29,673 nucleotides of DNA, from positions 1 to 29,673 of the forward strand of contig CAZJHD010000052.1 in the NCBI GenBank assembly GCA_964545855.1, read 5' to 3'. This DNA is from CAZJHD01 sp964545855. Its GTDB lineage: Bacteria > Planctomycetota > UBA1135 > JACQFD01. The notes under the pieces are model-generated. The model was not told the DNA's origin. It ran no database searches and was given only the letters and a program-made list of their open reading frames with translations. Numbering within the stretch: the stretch's first letter is position 1; every line of letters starts with the position of its first letter. Made by a program: the position numbers and the translations under genes. Below are positions 7,300 to 15,601 of this stretch, piece by piece.

Positions 7300-8124
7300 G
7301 TGGCCGAGCCCCCGTTCTCGCACGAGCTGTCGATCGCGGCGGGCGCCCTCGCGACCGTCCTCTTCCTCGCTCCGCTCCTCGGCCTGCCGCGCTTCGGAGT
7401 CTCCGAGCGCGGGCCGCGCCGCGTCTCCGAGACGCTCTTCCACGTGGCCCTCGGAGTCCTCTCGATCGGCCTCCTCGGCTTCTCGATGCTCGCGCGCGAC
7501 CTGCTCGCGAGGTTCGAGCCCTTCGCCTCGAGCCGCGTGCTGCTCGAGATCAGCTGCGCGGTGGCTCTCCTGTTGGCGGTCTCGCCCCTCGTCGCGCTCC
7601 TCGGAGTCGGGCCGCGCTTCGAGCGCACGCCGCCGCCGCCCGTGACTCCCGGCGTCGCGTCGGTCCGCGCGCTCGTGCGCTTCGCCCTCGCGCTCCCGGC
7701 GCTCCTCCTCCTCGAGGCCTGCGTCCTCGTGGCGGCGCGCGGCTTCGGAATGAGCGTCGCGGCGCAGGGGGTCCTCGACGAGTTCCACGGGGCCGACCTC
7801 GTCGTCCGCGGCGCGCTCGCGCTCACGGTCGTGCTCGCCGGACCGGTCGCCGAGGAAGTGGTCTTCCGCGGCACGCTCCAGCCGGCCCTCGCGCGGCTCG
7901 TCGGCGCCGATCTCGCGCGCCTCGCGACGGCGATCCTCTTCGCGCTGCTCCATCCGACGCTCGCGTGGGTGCCGATCGGCCTCCTCGGCTACTTCCTCGG
8001 CCGCGTCCGCGACGCCTGGGGGAGCGTCGTGCCCTGCATCGCGATCCACGCCGCGAACAACGCGCTGATGCTCGTGCTCTACGCGTCGAGTCCGTGGGTG
8101 CGCGGTCTCTACGCGGCGGGCTGA
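7300..8124 (+). CDS. CPBP-family intramembrane metalloprotease
   Basis: The 274-aa multi-span protein starts at a GTG 9 bases after thiG. It carries the three CPBP (CAAX protease and bacteriocin-processing, Rce1/Abi) motifs: EExxxR as 'EEVVFRG' (Glu185, Glu186), FxxxH as 'FALLHP' (His218) and HxxxN as 'HAANN' (His250). These form the metal site within the membrane. The N-terminal 90 residues hold three spans, followed by a Pro-rich cytoplasmic or periplasmic linker ('TPPPPVTPG'). Family members process prenylated proteins in eukaryotes and peptides or membrane proteins in bacteria. The substrate here is unknown. The gene is convergent with the FG-GAP gene ending at 8156. Confidence 0.9.
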   Translation: MAEPPFSHELSIAAGALATVLFLAPLLGLPRFGVSERGPRRVSETLFHVALGVLSIGLLGFSMLARDLLARFEPFASSRVLLEISCAVALLLAVSPLVALLGVGPRFERTPPPPVTPGVASVRALVRFALALPALLLLEACVLVAARGFGMSVAAQGVLDEFHGADLVVRGALALTVVLAGPVAEEVVFRGTLQPALARLVGADLARLATAILFALLHPTLAWVPIGLLGYFLGRVRDAWGSVVPCIAIHAANNALMLVLYASSPWVRGLYAAG

Positions 8125-8155
8125 ATGCCGCGCTCGCGGCTCGCGCGCTCGTCCG

Positions 8156-10435
8156 TCAGCGCCGCGCGCCCGGTCCGCGCGAGCGCGCGACCACGATCCC
8201 GGTTGCGCCCGAGACGACGGCGTCGATCACACCGTCTCCGTCGAAGTCGCCCGCGCCGGCGATGCGAGAGCCGATCGCGTAGGTCTCCGGAGCATCGAGC
8301 GCTCCGTCGGCCCCTCCCCGCAGGATGGCGAACGTGGCCACGCTCTCTCCGGATTGGCCGGCGACGTCGTTCCGCCCGTCTCCATCCGCATCGAGCACCG
8401 AAACCGGCACGTACTTCGGCCCACCCGGAAAGACGAAGCTCACGGGGTCGTGGAGGACGCCGGAGGGATTCCCTCCCCGAACCACGGCGATCGCCGGCTG
8501 GATCGCACCGGCGAGCGCGAAGACGACGTCGTCGGCTCCGTCGCCGTCCAAGTCGCCCGTCGCCGGCCAACTCGGCGGCAGGGCCGCCAGGCCGCCGAGG
8601 ATCTTGCTGCCAGGCTGAACGAATCCTCCCGCTCCGTTGCCGAGGACCCAGTGAAGACTGCTCGGCGGGAAGACCAAGAGCTGGACGAGGTCCCGATCTC
8701 CATCTCCGTCCACGTCCGCGAAGAGGGGGTTCCCGAACCGAATACCGGTCGGGATCCACGGCCCCAGCGGACCGAAGGAGCCGGCACCGTCGCCGAGTCG
8801 CACGGCGATGGAGGCGCTGCTCGCGTGCGTGAAGACGATGTCCACGAGACCGTCGGAGTTCACGTCTCCGAAGGAGGCAATCTCCCCGTAGGCGGAGGTG
8901 AAACCCAGGTCGATTCCGCGACCGAAGGAATCGCCGTCCCCGAAGCGCGCCACGAACCGCTTCGGCCCCGCCGACACGTGGACGACGTTGAGGAGGTCGA
9001 TCCGACCGTCGCCGTCGAGGTCCCAGCCCTGCGGAGGGTCCTGGGTCGTCCCGAGGATCTCGGTCCCGGAGCCGTCGGGAACCGGGGATGGCTCGACGGA
9101 GAAGCCGCCGGTTCCGTGCCCGCGCAGGAGGAGGTACTTCCACACGATCCCCTGGAACGGGAACTGGCCGACGGGGCCGCTGAGGAATCGGCCTTGTGCG
9201 TGCAGATCCAGATCCCCATCGGAGTCGAAGTCTCCTACGACCGATGTGAAGAGGACGGAAGCGAGGGGCAAGCTCGAACTCGGAATCTCCATCCCCATCG
9301 GCGCGCGATTCCAGACCGCCTCCAGGCGCGCCTGGCCGCGTCCTCGAAGGACGGCGACCAGAGCGCGCTTGGGAGCGGAGTAGACGACGTCGGCCCGGCC
9401 ATCGCGGTCCACGTCGTTGACGCCGAGCAGGCTCGGACGCGCTTCGACGCCGGCGCTCGACGCGGGCTCGAGGAATCCGGCCGCGTGCGTCCGCAGGACG
9501 CTCACCGAGCTGGCGCCCGAGCAGCCGGCGACGAGGTCTCCGAGACCGTCGCCGTCCATGTCGCCGACGCGGAGCGTCCCCGGTTTCCGTTCGACCGCAT
9601 GGTGCGTCGGCGCCGCGAGCCCCCGATCCATTCCCAGGAGGAGGGCGACCTCGTTCGATCCTTCGAGCGTCGCGGCGACGTCGAGCCGGCCGTCGCCGAA
9701 GAGATCGGCGGCGACGACGTCCGACGGCGCGGGACCCACGGCGACCAATACGGGAGCGGCGAGAGCCCCAGCGCCGTCCCCGAGATGGATCGCGAGCTCT
9801 CCGAAGGCTTGGCCTGCAGCCACGACGTCGAGGAGGCCATCGCCGTCGAGATCGGCGACGGCGACGGCGACCGGCTGCGCGGCCGTCGGGAACGAGAGCG
9901 GGGCGCCGAACGCGCCGCCGCCGAGATTCGGCAGCACGGCGACGGCGCCCGCGGCTCGGCTCGCGACGACGAGATCGGTGTCGCCGTCTCCGTCCAAGTC
10001 TCCGGCGGCGATCGAGTCGGGGTCATCGCCCGCCAGGAAGGGGACCGGCGCGGCGAACGCGCCGCCTCCGAGCCCCAGCAGGACGCTGACCCTGTCGACG
10101 ACCGGTCTCGCCACCGCGATGTCGCTCGTGCCGTCGCCGTTCAGGTCCGCGACGGCGGCCGCTCGGGGATCGCTCCCGACCGCGATCTCTTTCGGGCCGA
10201 GGAACGACGAGCGGCCGTCGTGGAAGAGGAGCGAGACCCTGCCGCCCGTCGGATGGACGACGAGCGCATCGGCGCGCCCGTCGCCGTCGAGGTCCGCGAG
10301 AAGACCGCTTCGGCCGTCCGCAGCCGTCAGCGTCGCGACGGCGGGGTAGACCGGCTCGCCGTCGCCGCGCGCGGGGCCCGATGCCGGCGCCGCAGGGTGT
10401 GCGGCCAGGAGGAGCAGGAGTCCGCCGCTCAGCAC
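8156..10435 (-). CDS. Secreted FG-GAP/VCBS repeat protein (14 repeats)
   Basis: The 759-aa protein consists almost entirely of FG-GAP/VCBS-type beta-propeller blades. Fourteen D-x-D-G-D-G-like calcium loops are visible, such as 'ADLDGDGRADALVV', 'GDLDGDGDTDLVVA' and 'GDFDGDGVIDAVVS'. I place the start at the GTG at 10435 because it is followed at once by a signal peptide (LSGGLLLLLAAHPAAPASG). The open frame reaches an ATG at 10606, but that would add about 57 Arg/Ser-rich residues in front of the signal. There is only a weak GGAG upstream. Such proteins are exported, calcium-stabilised and usually surface-associated or adhesive, with no catalytic residues. A 65-codon frame ends 7 bases before this start. 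Confidence 0.85.
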   Translation of the reverse strand: MLSGGLLLLLAAHPAAPASGPARGDGEPVYPAVATLTAADGRSGLLADLDGDGRADALVVHPTGGRVSLLFHDGRSSFLGPKEIAVGSDPRAAAVADLNGDGTSDIAVARPVVDRVSVLLGLGGGAFAAPVPFLAGDDPDSIAAGDLDGDGDTDLVVASRAAGAVAVLPNLGGGAFGAPLSFPTAAQPVAVAVADLDGDGLLDVVAAGQAFGELAIHLGDGAGALAAPVLVAVGPAPSDVVAADLFGDGRLDVAATLEGSNEVALLLGMDRGLAAPTHHAVERKPGTLRVGDMDGDGLGDLVAGCSGASSVSVLRTHAAGFLEPASSAGVEARPSLLGVNDVDRDGRADVVYSAPKRALVAVLRGRGQARLEAVWNRAPMGMEIPSSSLPLASVLFTSVVGDFDSDGDLDLHAQGRFLSGPVGQFPFQGIVWKYLLLRGHGTGGFSVEPSPVPDGSGTEILGTTQDPPQGWDLDGDGRIDLLNVVHVSAGPKRFVARFGDGDSFGRGIDLGFTSAYGEIASFGDVNSDGLVDIVFTHASSASIAVRLGDGAGSFGPLGPWIPTGIRFGNPLFADVDGDGDRDLVQLLVFPPSSLHWVLGNGAGGFVQPGSKILGGLAALPPSWPATGDLDGDGADDVVFALAGAIQPAIAVVRGGNPSGVLHDPVSFVFPGGPKYVPVSVLDADGDGRNDVAGQSGESVATFAILRGGADGALDAPETYAIGSRIAGAGDFDGDGVIDAVVSGATGIVVARSRGPGARR

Positions 10436-10442
10436 GACTGGA

Positions 10443-10640
10443 TCACTCCGGGCAGCGGGGGATCGGATGCTTGCTGCCTTCGTCGATGTGCAGGCTGGCG
10501 AGCATCTCCAGAACGCGCAAGGCTTCGATCCGCGTCGAGACCGGCGGGAATCGACGAGCCGACTTCCCGGACGGCGGGTCGCATCGGACGGCGCCGCCTG
10601 CGACAAAGAGAGGCCCCTTCTCCAACCTCATCGCTCCCAT
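10443..10640 (-). CDS. Possible small upstream ORF (65 aa), unrecognised
   Basis: This minus-strand frame runs from the ATG at 10640 (or the second ATG, codon 4) to a TGA just upstream of the FG-GAP gene start. Third positions are strongly G/C, as in true genes here. The C-terminal half (STRIEALRVLEMLASLHIDE, then an ending with one Cys) could form a helix. No family is recognised. Its start overlaps, on the other strand, the start of the carbonic-anhydrase-like gene, which would leave no room for that gene's promoter outside it. It is equally likely to be chance. Confidence 0.3.
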   Translation of the reverse strand: MGAMRLEKGPLFVAGGAVRCDPPSGKSARRFPPVSTRIEALRVLEMLASLHIDEGSKHPIPRCPE

Positions 10641-11184
10641 GACCGACCCGCTCGACGTCTACGTCCCCGCTCCCGACCCCGGCGACTGGCGCGGACGCCG
10701 GGGGCGCTTCGTCCTCTGCGACGGCGCCTTCGTCGCGAGGGACGCGACCGTGGTCGGCGCCGTGGAGCTGGGCGACGAGGCGTCGATCTGGTTCGGCTGC
10801 GTGCTGCGCGGCGACGACGCGCCGATCCGCATCGGGGCGCGCACCAACGTGCAAGACCTCACGGTCATCCACGCCGATCCCGGCGTGACGAACGAGATCG
10901 GCGCCGACTGCACGATCGGCCATCGCGCGACGCTCCACGGCGCCTGGGTCGGCGACCATTGCCTCATCGGCATGGGCGCGATCCTCCTCGGGGGATCGCG
11001 GATCGGCGCCGGGAGCCTCGTCGGCGCGGGCGCCCTCGTGAAGGAGGGAATGGAAGTGCCGCCGGGATCGCTCGTGCTCGGAATGCCGGCGCGTGTCGTG
11101 CGGCAGGTCCCCGACCGGTTCCGCGAGATGCTCGCGGGCAACGTCGCCGGCTACATCGCGAAGGCGAAGCTCTACCTGCCCTGA
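10639..11184 (+). CDS. Gamma-carbonic-anhydrase-family left-handed beta-helix protein
   Basis: The 181-aa protein is a hexapeptide-repeat left-handed beta-helix of the gamma carbonic anhydrase/YrdA/PaaY type. It reads 'VVGAVELGDEASIWFGCVLRGDD', 'IGARTNVQDLTVIHAD', 'IGHRATLHGAWVGDHCLIGMGA' and 'PARVVRQVP'. The three zinc-ligand histidines are present as His78, His95 and His100. Members form trimers with metal at subunit interfaces. Some hydrate CO2 and others are inactive or act on acyl groups, so catalytic activity cannot be assumed. The ATG at 10639 fits the family N-terminus. The gene is single, divergent from the FG-GAP gene and followed by a 300-bp gap. Confidence 0.9.
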   Translation: MTDPLDVYVPAPDPGDWRGRRGRFVLCDGAFVARDATVVGAVELGDEASIWFGCVLRGDDAPIRIGARTNVQDLTVIHADPGVTNEIGADCTIGHRATLHGAWVGDHCLIGMGAILLGGSRIGAGSLVGAGALVKEGMEVPPGSLVLGMPARVVRQVPDRFREMLAGNVAGYIAKAKLYLP

Positions 11185-11484
11185 CGCCGCGGCCGGAGCC
11201 CGGCCCGGCTCCGGAGGCGAGCGCGACGCGGCGAATCCGGCCGCCGGCGGGTGAAATCTCCTCGCGCGCGTCGCGGGGGCGCGACAACCTGACGCCGCGA
11301 GCGCGGGACAGGAACTCTTTGCGTACCCCCTGCGGTTGCCGCACTGGGCCCTCGGGGTACCGTCCCCTCGTCGTTCCTCTCTCGCGCCCTTCTCTCGGCG
11401 TCGCTCTTTCTCCTGCTCGCGTGCCCGCGCCTCTCTCCCCGTGGCGGCGGGTCTCGACGCCGATCGTCCGGGGCACCCCTCCCC
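11185..11484. other. 300-bp intergenic region
   Basis: No convincing coding frame was seen on either strand. The region is GC-rich, with a pyrimidine-rich second half (CTCTCTCGCGCCCTTCTCTC). The only candidate signal is the promoter-like pair listed at 11336-11363. It probably holds the 5' leader of the following lipoprotein gene. Confidence 0.5.
11336..11363 (+). promoter_or_regulatory. Putative sigma70-type promoter for FG-GAP lipoprotein
   Basis: TTGCCG (11336-11341) and TACCGT (11358-11363) are separated by 16 bases, about 120 bases ahead of the lipoprotein ATG. Matches to TTGACA and TATAAT are partial. This is a weak prediction in a genome with unknown promoter rules. Confidence 0.25.
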
Positions 11485-13695
11485 ATGACCCGACGCACGT
11501 TCGTGCCGCTCCTCGCGGCAGCTCTCCTCGCACCCGCTCTCCTCACCGGCTGCAGCAAGGGCCGGCGCGGCCCGAAGGGCAACGTCGCCCTGCCGCCTGC
11601 TCAGTTCGCGAGCGTCGCCTTCGATCAGCGCATCGACGTTCCCGGAGGCCAGTTCGCCGTCGGCGTGGTCGTGGCCGACCTCGACGGGGACACGCGTGCC
11701 GACGTCCTGGTCACGCGATACTCCGAGTCGCGCATCACGTTCTTCCGCAGCCTCGGGAACGGCCTCTTCGCCCCGGGGGTCGACCTGCCGCCGGGCCCGC
11801 TCTTCGCGCTGGGCATCGCCGTCGGCGATCTGAACTCCGACGGTGCGCTCGACGTGATCGCCACCGACTACGAGAACGACATGGTCTACGTCTACGCGGG
11901 CGCCGGGAACGGGACCTTCGGGCTTCCCGGATCGTTCTCGACGGCCGAGGGGCCGATCGGGCTCGCGATCGCCGACTTCGATCTCGACGGCCTGCGCGAC
12001 ATCGCGGTGTGCGGCCTGAAGGAACGCGAGGTGAAGCTCCACCGCGGCCTCGGAGGCCTCACCTTCTCGGCGGGCTCGACGCGCCTCGCGCCGGGGACGC
12101 CCGTGGACATGGTCGCGGTCGACGTGAACGGCGACGCGCAGCCGGAGCTCCTCTTCACGGACATCGAGGTGAACACGCTCGAGTGCTGGCGCGTCCAGGT
12201 GCCGACGGCCGACGGAGGCGAGGTGATCTTCGAGCCCTACGCGTCGGCCGCGACGGGCGTCCAGCCCGTGGGCGTCGCCGCCGGCAACCTCGACGGCGGC
12301 GCGGAGCTGGAGTTCGTCGTGGGAGCCATCGGCTCGGCGTCGGTGCAGGTGTTCCGCTTCACCGGCGGAGACCTCGTGCCGATCGGCAGCGTGCTGACGT
12401 CGGCGCCGAACGCCGGCGTCGCCCTCGGCGACGTGAACGACGACGGCCGGCTCGACCTCGTGGCGGCCGGCGCCGGCACCGACAGCGTCGCCATCGCGCT
12501 CGGGAACGGCGACGGAACCTTCGGTGCGGTGCAGACGCGCACCACGGGCCGGGCTCCGATCTTCGTGGGCGCCGGCGACGTGACGGGCGATGGGATCGCG
12601 GACGTGGTGGCGGGCTGCTCGCTGAGCGGCCAGATCACGGCGCACGCGGGCTCCTCCTCCGGACCGACGGGCCCGCCCGCGTTCTTCGGCGGCTTCTCGC
12701 CGCAGTTCGCGGCGGCGGGCGACCTCGACGGCGACTCCCGTGAAGACCTCGTGGTGGGTGATGCCGCGACGGGAGAGATCCGCTTCTTCCGCAACACGGG
12801 CAACCTCGAAGTGGCGGCATTCCCGTCGAAGACGATCCAGCTCCCGAGCGCCAAGGCGTTCAAGCCGCTCGTCCTCGACATCGACGGGGACGGCGATCTC
12901 GACGTCGTCGCTCTGCACGCGAACGGTCTCTCGATCCTGCGCAACCTCGGCAACTTCGACTTCGTCGTGGCCGGGACGCTCTCCACGCCGCAGGAACTCC
13001 TCTACGGAGTGGTGGCCGACGTGACCAAGGACAAGATCCTCGACGTCGTCGTGACGAGCCCCGACGCGAACGAGGTTCGCGTCTACCGCGGCACCGGGAC
13101 GAGCCTGGAGCTCTTCACCACGTTCACCGCCGGTCCGAAGCCGGCGGGCGTCGACGTGGGCGACTTCGACCGCGACGGCGACCTCGACATCGTCGTCGCG
13201 CATCTCGGCGGCAGCACCGTGAGCATTGCGCGGCGCAAGGTGAACGGAACCTACGTGCCGAACACCGTCGTCCTCGACGTCGGGCAGAGCCCCACCTACG
13301 TCCGGGCCGCCGATCTCGACGGCGACAATCGGATCGACTTAGTGGTCGCGCACGCGGAGGGCGCGGACATCCTCACGTTCCGCAACCTCGGGGGCTTCAA
13401 GTTCGACGACCCGAGCGTCTACGCGACGAACGGTCATCCGGCCGGCCTCCTCGTCGAGGACCTCGACATCGACACGCGCGTCGACCTCCTCTACACGGAG
13501 AGCACGACGGGCCGGGCCACGTTCCGGCGCACGCAGGCCGATGGGAGCTTCGCCGCGCCGACGGCGAATCTCGCGGTCCAGTACTTCGTCGTGACGCCGC
13601 TCCTCGTCGACCTCGACGACGACGGCAAGCGCGATCTCGTGACGACCTCCGACGTTTCCACGCTCCTCGAGATCCACCGCAACCTCTCGAAGTAG
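11485..13695 (+). CDS. FG-GAP/VCBS repeat lipoprotein (14 repeats)
   Basis: The 736-aa protein starts with a lipoprotein signal peptide ending in the lipobox 'LLTGC' (Cys at about 23), so it is membrane-anchored after export. The rest holds 14 FG-GAP/VCBS blades with Asp-rich loops, such as 'ADLDGDTRADVLVT', 'GDVNDDGRLDLVAA', 'LDIDGDGDLDVVAL' and 'VDLDDDGKRDLVTT'. Several loops are degenerate ('GNLDGGAELEFVVG', 'ADVTKDKILDVVVT'). The repeat count equals that of the minus-strand protein at 8156-10435, though the sequences differ. Fourteen blades would suit two seven-bladed propellers. No enzyme motif is seen. A surface adhesion or scaffold role is inferred from the fold class only. An intrinsic terminator follows 50 bases downstream. 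Confidence 0.88.
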   Translation: MTRRTFVPLLAAALLAPALLTGCSKGRRGPKGNVALPPAQFASVAFDQRIDVPGGQFAVGVVVADLDGDTRADVLVTRYSESRITFFRSLGNGLFAPGVDLPPGPLFALGIAVGDLNSDGALDVIATDYENDMVYVYAGAGNGTFGLPGSFSTAEGPIGLAIADFDLDGLRDIAVCGLKEREVKLHRGLGGLTFSAGSTRLAPGTPVDMVAVDVNGDAQPELLFTDIEVNTLECWRVQVPTADGGEVIFEPYASAATGVQPVGVAAGNLDGGAELEFVVGAIGSASVQVFRFTGGDLVPIGSVLTSAPNAGVALGDVNDDGRLDLVAAGAGTDSVAIALGNGDGTFGAVQTRTTGRAPIFVGAGDVTGDGIADVVAGCSLSGQITAHAGSSSGPTGPPAFFGGFSPQFAAAGDLDGDSREDLVVGDAATGEIRFFRNTGNLEVAAFPSKTIQLPSAKAFKPLVLDIDGDGDLDVVALHANGLSILRNLGNFDFVVAGTLSTPQELLYGVVADVTKDKILDVVVTSPDANEVRVYRGTGTSLELFTTFTAGPKPAGVDVGDFDRDGDLDIVVAHLGGSTVSIARRKVNGTYVPNTVVLDVGQSPTYVRAADLDGDNRIDLVVAHAEGADILTFRNLGGFKFDDPSVYATNGHPAGLLVEDLDIDTRVDLLYTESTTGRATFRRTQADGSFAAPTANLAVQYFVVTPLLVDLDDDGKRDLVTTSDVSTLLEIHRNLSK

Positions 13696-13745
13696 CGGCA
13701 GCGAAGAGCGGCTTTCTCTCGCCGCCGAGAGGGATCGCCTGCTTC

Positions 13746-13783
13746 GGGCCTGCGCACCGCGAGGTGCGTGGGCCCGTTTCCTT
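13746..13783 (+). terminator. Intrinsic terminator after FG-GAP lipoprotein gene
   Basis: A 13-bp stem (13746-13758 with 13763-13775, two G-T wobbles) is closed by the GNRA-type tetraloop GCGA and followed by GTTTCCTT. Flanking GCCTGC (13737-13742) and GCAGGC (13784-13789) also pair. The T-rich tail fits the plus-strand gene. On the minus strand the tail is not T-rich, but the stem also lies just past the stop of the convergent gene. Confidence 0.75.
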
Positions 13784-13798
13784 GCAGGCGCGCGAGAC

Positions 13799-15352
13799 CT
13801 ACTGCGGCGTCCAGTGCCAGTCCCAGGCGCGCGCGCCCGTCCTGTCGGAGACGGACGCCGTGAGACCGAAGCCGAGGCCGGCCGGGAGGACGAGAGTCCC
13901 GAAGTCGAGATCCACCTGCGTGCCGTCGGGGGAGAAGGTGATCGACGTGAGGTAGCCCGCGAGGTCCCAGAAGATCTCGCCGCTCCCGTAGAGCGGGTGC
14001 TCGGCGAAGACCGAGAGCGTCGCCGTGTCGAGGCCGCCGACCGGATCGAGGATCCCGTCGGGGTCGACGTAGCGCAGGCGGAGCGCATGCGCGGGAGCGG
14101 GACCGTAGGAGAGGTAGACCTTCGGTCCTCCGGGGCGGCTCATCGGGTCGTAGGGGTTGTAGCCCTGCGCCACCTCGTCGCGGTTCGTGAAGCCGTCGAG
14201 GTCGTTGTCTCCCTGCTGGTCGACCGTGTTCGCGAGGACGAAGCCGGTCGGGTCTCCGTCGATCACGTCGCCGAAGGTGTAGGTGGGATCGAGAGGGATC
14301 CAGGAGGACTGGCCCGTCACCAGCGAGAACTTCACGAGCTGGCGGCCGAAGGCCGGGGAGACGAGCTTTCGCACGTAGAAGACCTCCTCCCCCGTCGGCC
14401 CGAAGGCGAACTCGTCGACGCCCCAGCCGAGGAACCAGCTCGCGCCTTGGCCGCCGGTCGCGGGATCGAAGCAGACGAGGTGGCTGTAGTCGTTCACGAT
14501 GACGACCATCCATGGGCGGCCGAGAGCGTCGACGCGGGCACCGTCGCCGTCGCCCATTCCGGGCTGGAAGATGGAGCCCAGCTCCGACGCTCCATCGGTC
14601 AGAGCGAGCTTCCATGTGCTCCCGTTCGGAGGGAGCCACCCTCCCAGCAGCATCCACGCGAGCCCCTGCGGAGTCGGCTGCACTCGGAAGAACATCGAGC
14701 CGCTCACCGCCGTGCCGAACCAATCCTCGAACGTCGCGAGCACGCTCCCGTCGGCGCCGCTCAAGCGCCGCGCCCATGCGCTCGTGAAGGTCCCGACGTA
14801 GTGCTGGCCGCCGACCCAGAGCGTCTGGTCGGGCGCTACGCCGAGGCCCGCGGGGAGCTGATTCGCGAGGCCGGCCGTGCTCGCGGGATTCGTCCAGAGG
14901 ACTTGGCCGTTCGTGCCGAGCTTGATCACGGGGCCGAGACCGCCTCCCGTGCCGAAGGTCAGAACGAAGGCGGCGCCCGTCCGATCGACGGCGAGGACGT
15001 CGGGGAAGTGCGAGAGATTCACCGTGAGCTGGGTCGCGCCGGTGCTCGCGAGGCGGACGACTCGCTTGCACGCGCCTCCGCAGGGAACGGACGTCCAGAT
15101 CTGCCCACGGTTCGTGAGCGCGACCGTCTGGTCCTTGGCCCAGCCGCTCATGCCGAGGGGCTTGAGGTCGGTCGAGCCCAGGAGACGGAGCTTGCGGTCG
15201 AAGCGAAGGAGGAGCGGGTGCTCGTCCGGCGTCGCCGCGTCGACGGCCTTGACGAGGACCTGATCGGTGACGAGCTGTGCGGACGCCGCGGAGCCCACGA
15301 GGACGATCGAGAGGAGAGCCGCGGGAGCGAAGGAGCGCAGAAAGCGAGTCAT
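13799..15352 (-). CDS. Secreted beta-propeller-like protein, tandem paralogue A
   Basis: The 517-aa protein has a signal peptide (residues 1-25, ending 'SAASAQ'). The body is rich in Gly/Trp/Asp strands, such as 'DQTLWVGGQHYVG', 'EDWFGTAVSG' and 'GRPWMVVIVNDYSHLVCFDP', like a non-enzymatic propeller. At about residues 383-410 comes a calcium-loop element 'DNDLDGFTNRDEVAQGYNP', of the kind in thrombospondin-3-like linkers. A final beta domain ends 'ARAWDWHWTPQ'. I do not recognise a family with known function. It is clearly homologous to the 520-aa protein at 15602-17164, with which it shares a 359-nt stretch of identical DNA. No clear Shine-Dalgarno precedes the ATG. It is the last gene of a minus-strand secreted-protein cassette. 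Confidence 0.85.
   Translation of the reverse strand: MTRFLRSFAPAALLSIVLVGSAASAQLVTDQVLVKAVDAATPDEHPLLLRFDRKLRLLGSTDLKPLGMSGWAKDQTVALTNRGQIWTSVPCGGACKRVVRLASTGATQLTVNLSHFPDVLAVDRTGAAFVLTFGTGGGLGPVIKLGTNGQVLWTNPASTAGLANQLPAGLGVAPDQTLWVGGQHYVGTFTSAWARRLSGADGSVLATFEDWFGTAVSGSMFFRVQPTPQGLAWMLLGGWLPPNGSTWKLALTDGASELGSIFQPGMGDGDGARVDALGRPWMVVIVNDYSHLVCFDPATGGQGASWFLGWGVDEFAFGPTGEEVFYVRKLVSPAFGRQLVKFSLVTGQSSWIPLDPTYTFGDVIDGDPTGFVLANTVDQQGDNDLDGFTNRDEVAQGYNPYDPMSRPGGPKVYLSYGPAPAHALRLRYVDPDGILDPVGGLDTATLSVFAEHPLYGSGEIFWDLAGYLTSITFSPDGTQVDLDFGTLVLPAGLGFGLTASVSDRTGARAWDWHWTPQ
14088..14446. repeat. 359-nt direct repeat, copy 1
   Basis: This stretch of paralogue A (codons about 303-422) is identical, as read by eye, to 15891-16249 in paralogue B, including synonymous positions. 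Identity breaks at both ends into scattered substitutions. Confidence 0.9.
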
Positions 15353-15398
15353 GGAAGGAGCCGGTGACAGGGAGCAGGGGAGGGAGACCGAGACGCTC

Positions 15399-15434
15399 GG
15401 CCCGCGCCGCGCCGTAGGCTGCGCTGCGCGGGCC
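15399..15434 (-). terminator. Terminator-like hairpin, copy 1 (duplication unit)
   Basis: GGCCCGCGC (15399-15407) pairs with GCGCGGGCC (15426-15434). The same hairpin occurs at 17210-17246. There is no T-tract on the minus strand, so termination strength is uncertain. Confidence 0.45.
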
Positions 15435-15446
15435 GTCGGTATCCCG

Positions 15447-15572
15447 TCACGGATCTCCCTGCTCCCGATGGGCGCCGCAGCCCGCCTGGACGACGGGAAT
15501 CGCGGGAGCGTTGCGGCTCGGCACCTGATGGCCGCTCGCCGACACGATGATCTGCGGGCGCTTCTGCGAGGC
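15447..15572 (-). pseudogene. C-terminal remnant of FG-GAP protein gene (duplication scar)
   Basis: This 126-nt block matches 17259-17384, the 3' end of the FG-GAP gene, with about 11 differences counted by eye, and keeps the TGA stop. It encodes about 41 residues including 'SASGHQVPSRNAPAIPVV', against 'TASGHQVPSRNAPAIPVV' in the intact copy. Upstream of 15572 the homology stops abruptly. The frame then runs into unrelated sequence and the end of paralogue B in another frame. No good start codon or ribosome site serves it. It is the truncated leftover of the tandem duplication, not a working gene. Confidence 0.8.
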
Positions 15573-15601
15573 GCCGTGGGTGTCGCGGCTCACTCCGCAG
15601 C

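Noticed and set aside
10429..13203. 924-codon minus-strand open frame opposite the FG-GAP lipoprotein and gamma-CA genes
   Set aside because: It is Arg/Glu/Ala/His-rich antisense shadow. The plus-strand genes have clear motifs, a lipobox and family matches.
13706..13732. Small CTCTCG/CGAGAG hairpin just after the FG-GAP lipoprotein stop as the terminator
   Set aside because: The stem has only 6 bp with no T-tract. The 13-bp stem at 13746-13775 with a T-rich tail is the better terminator.
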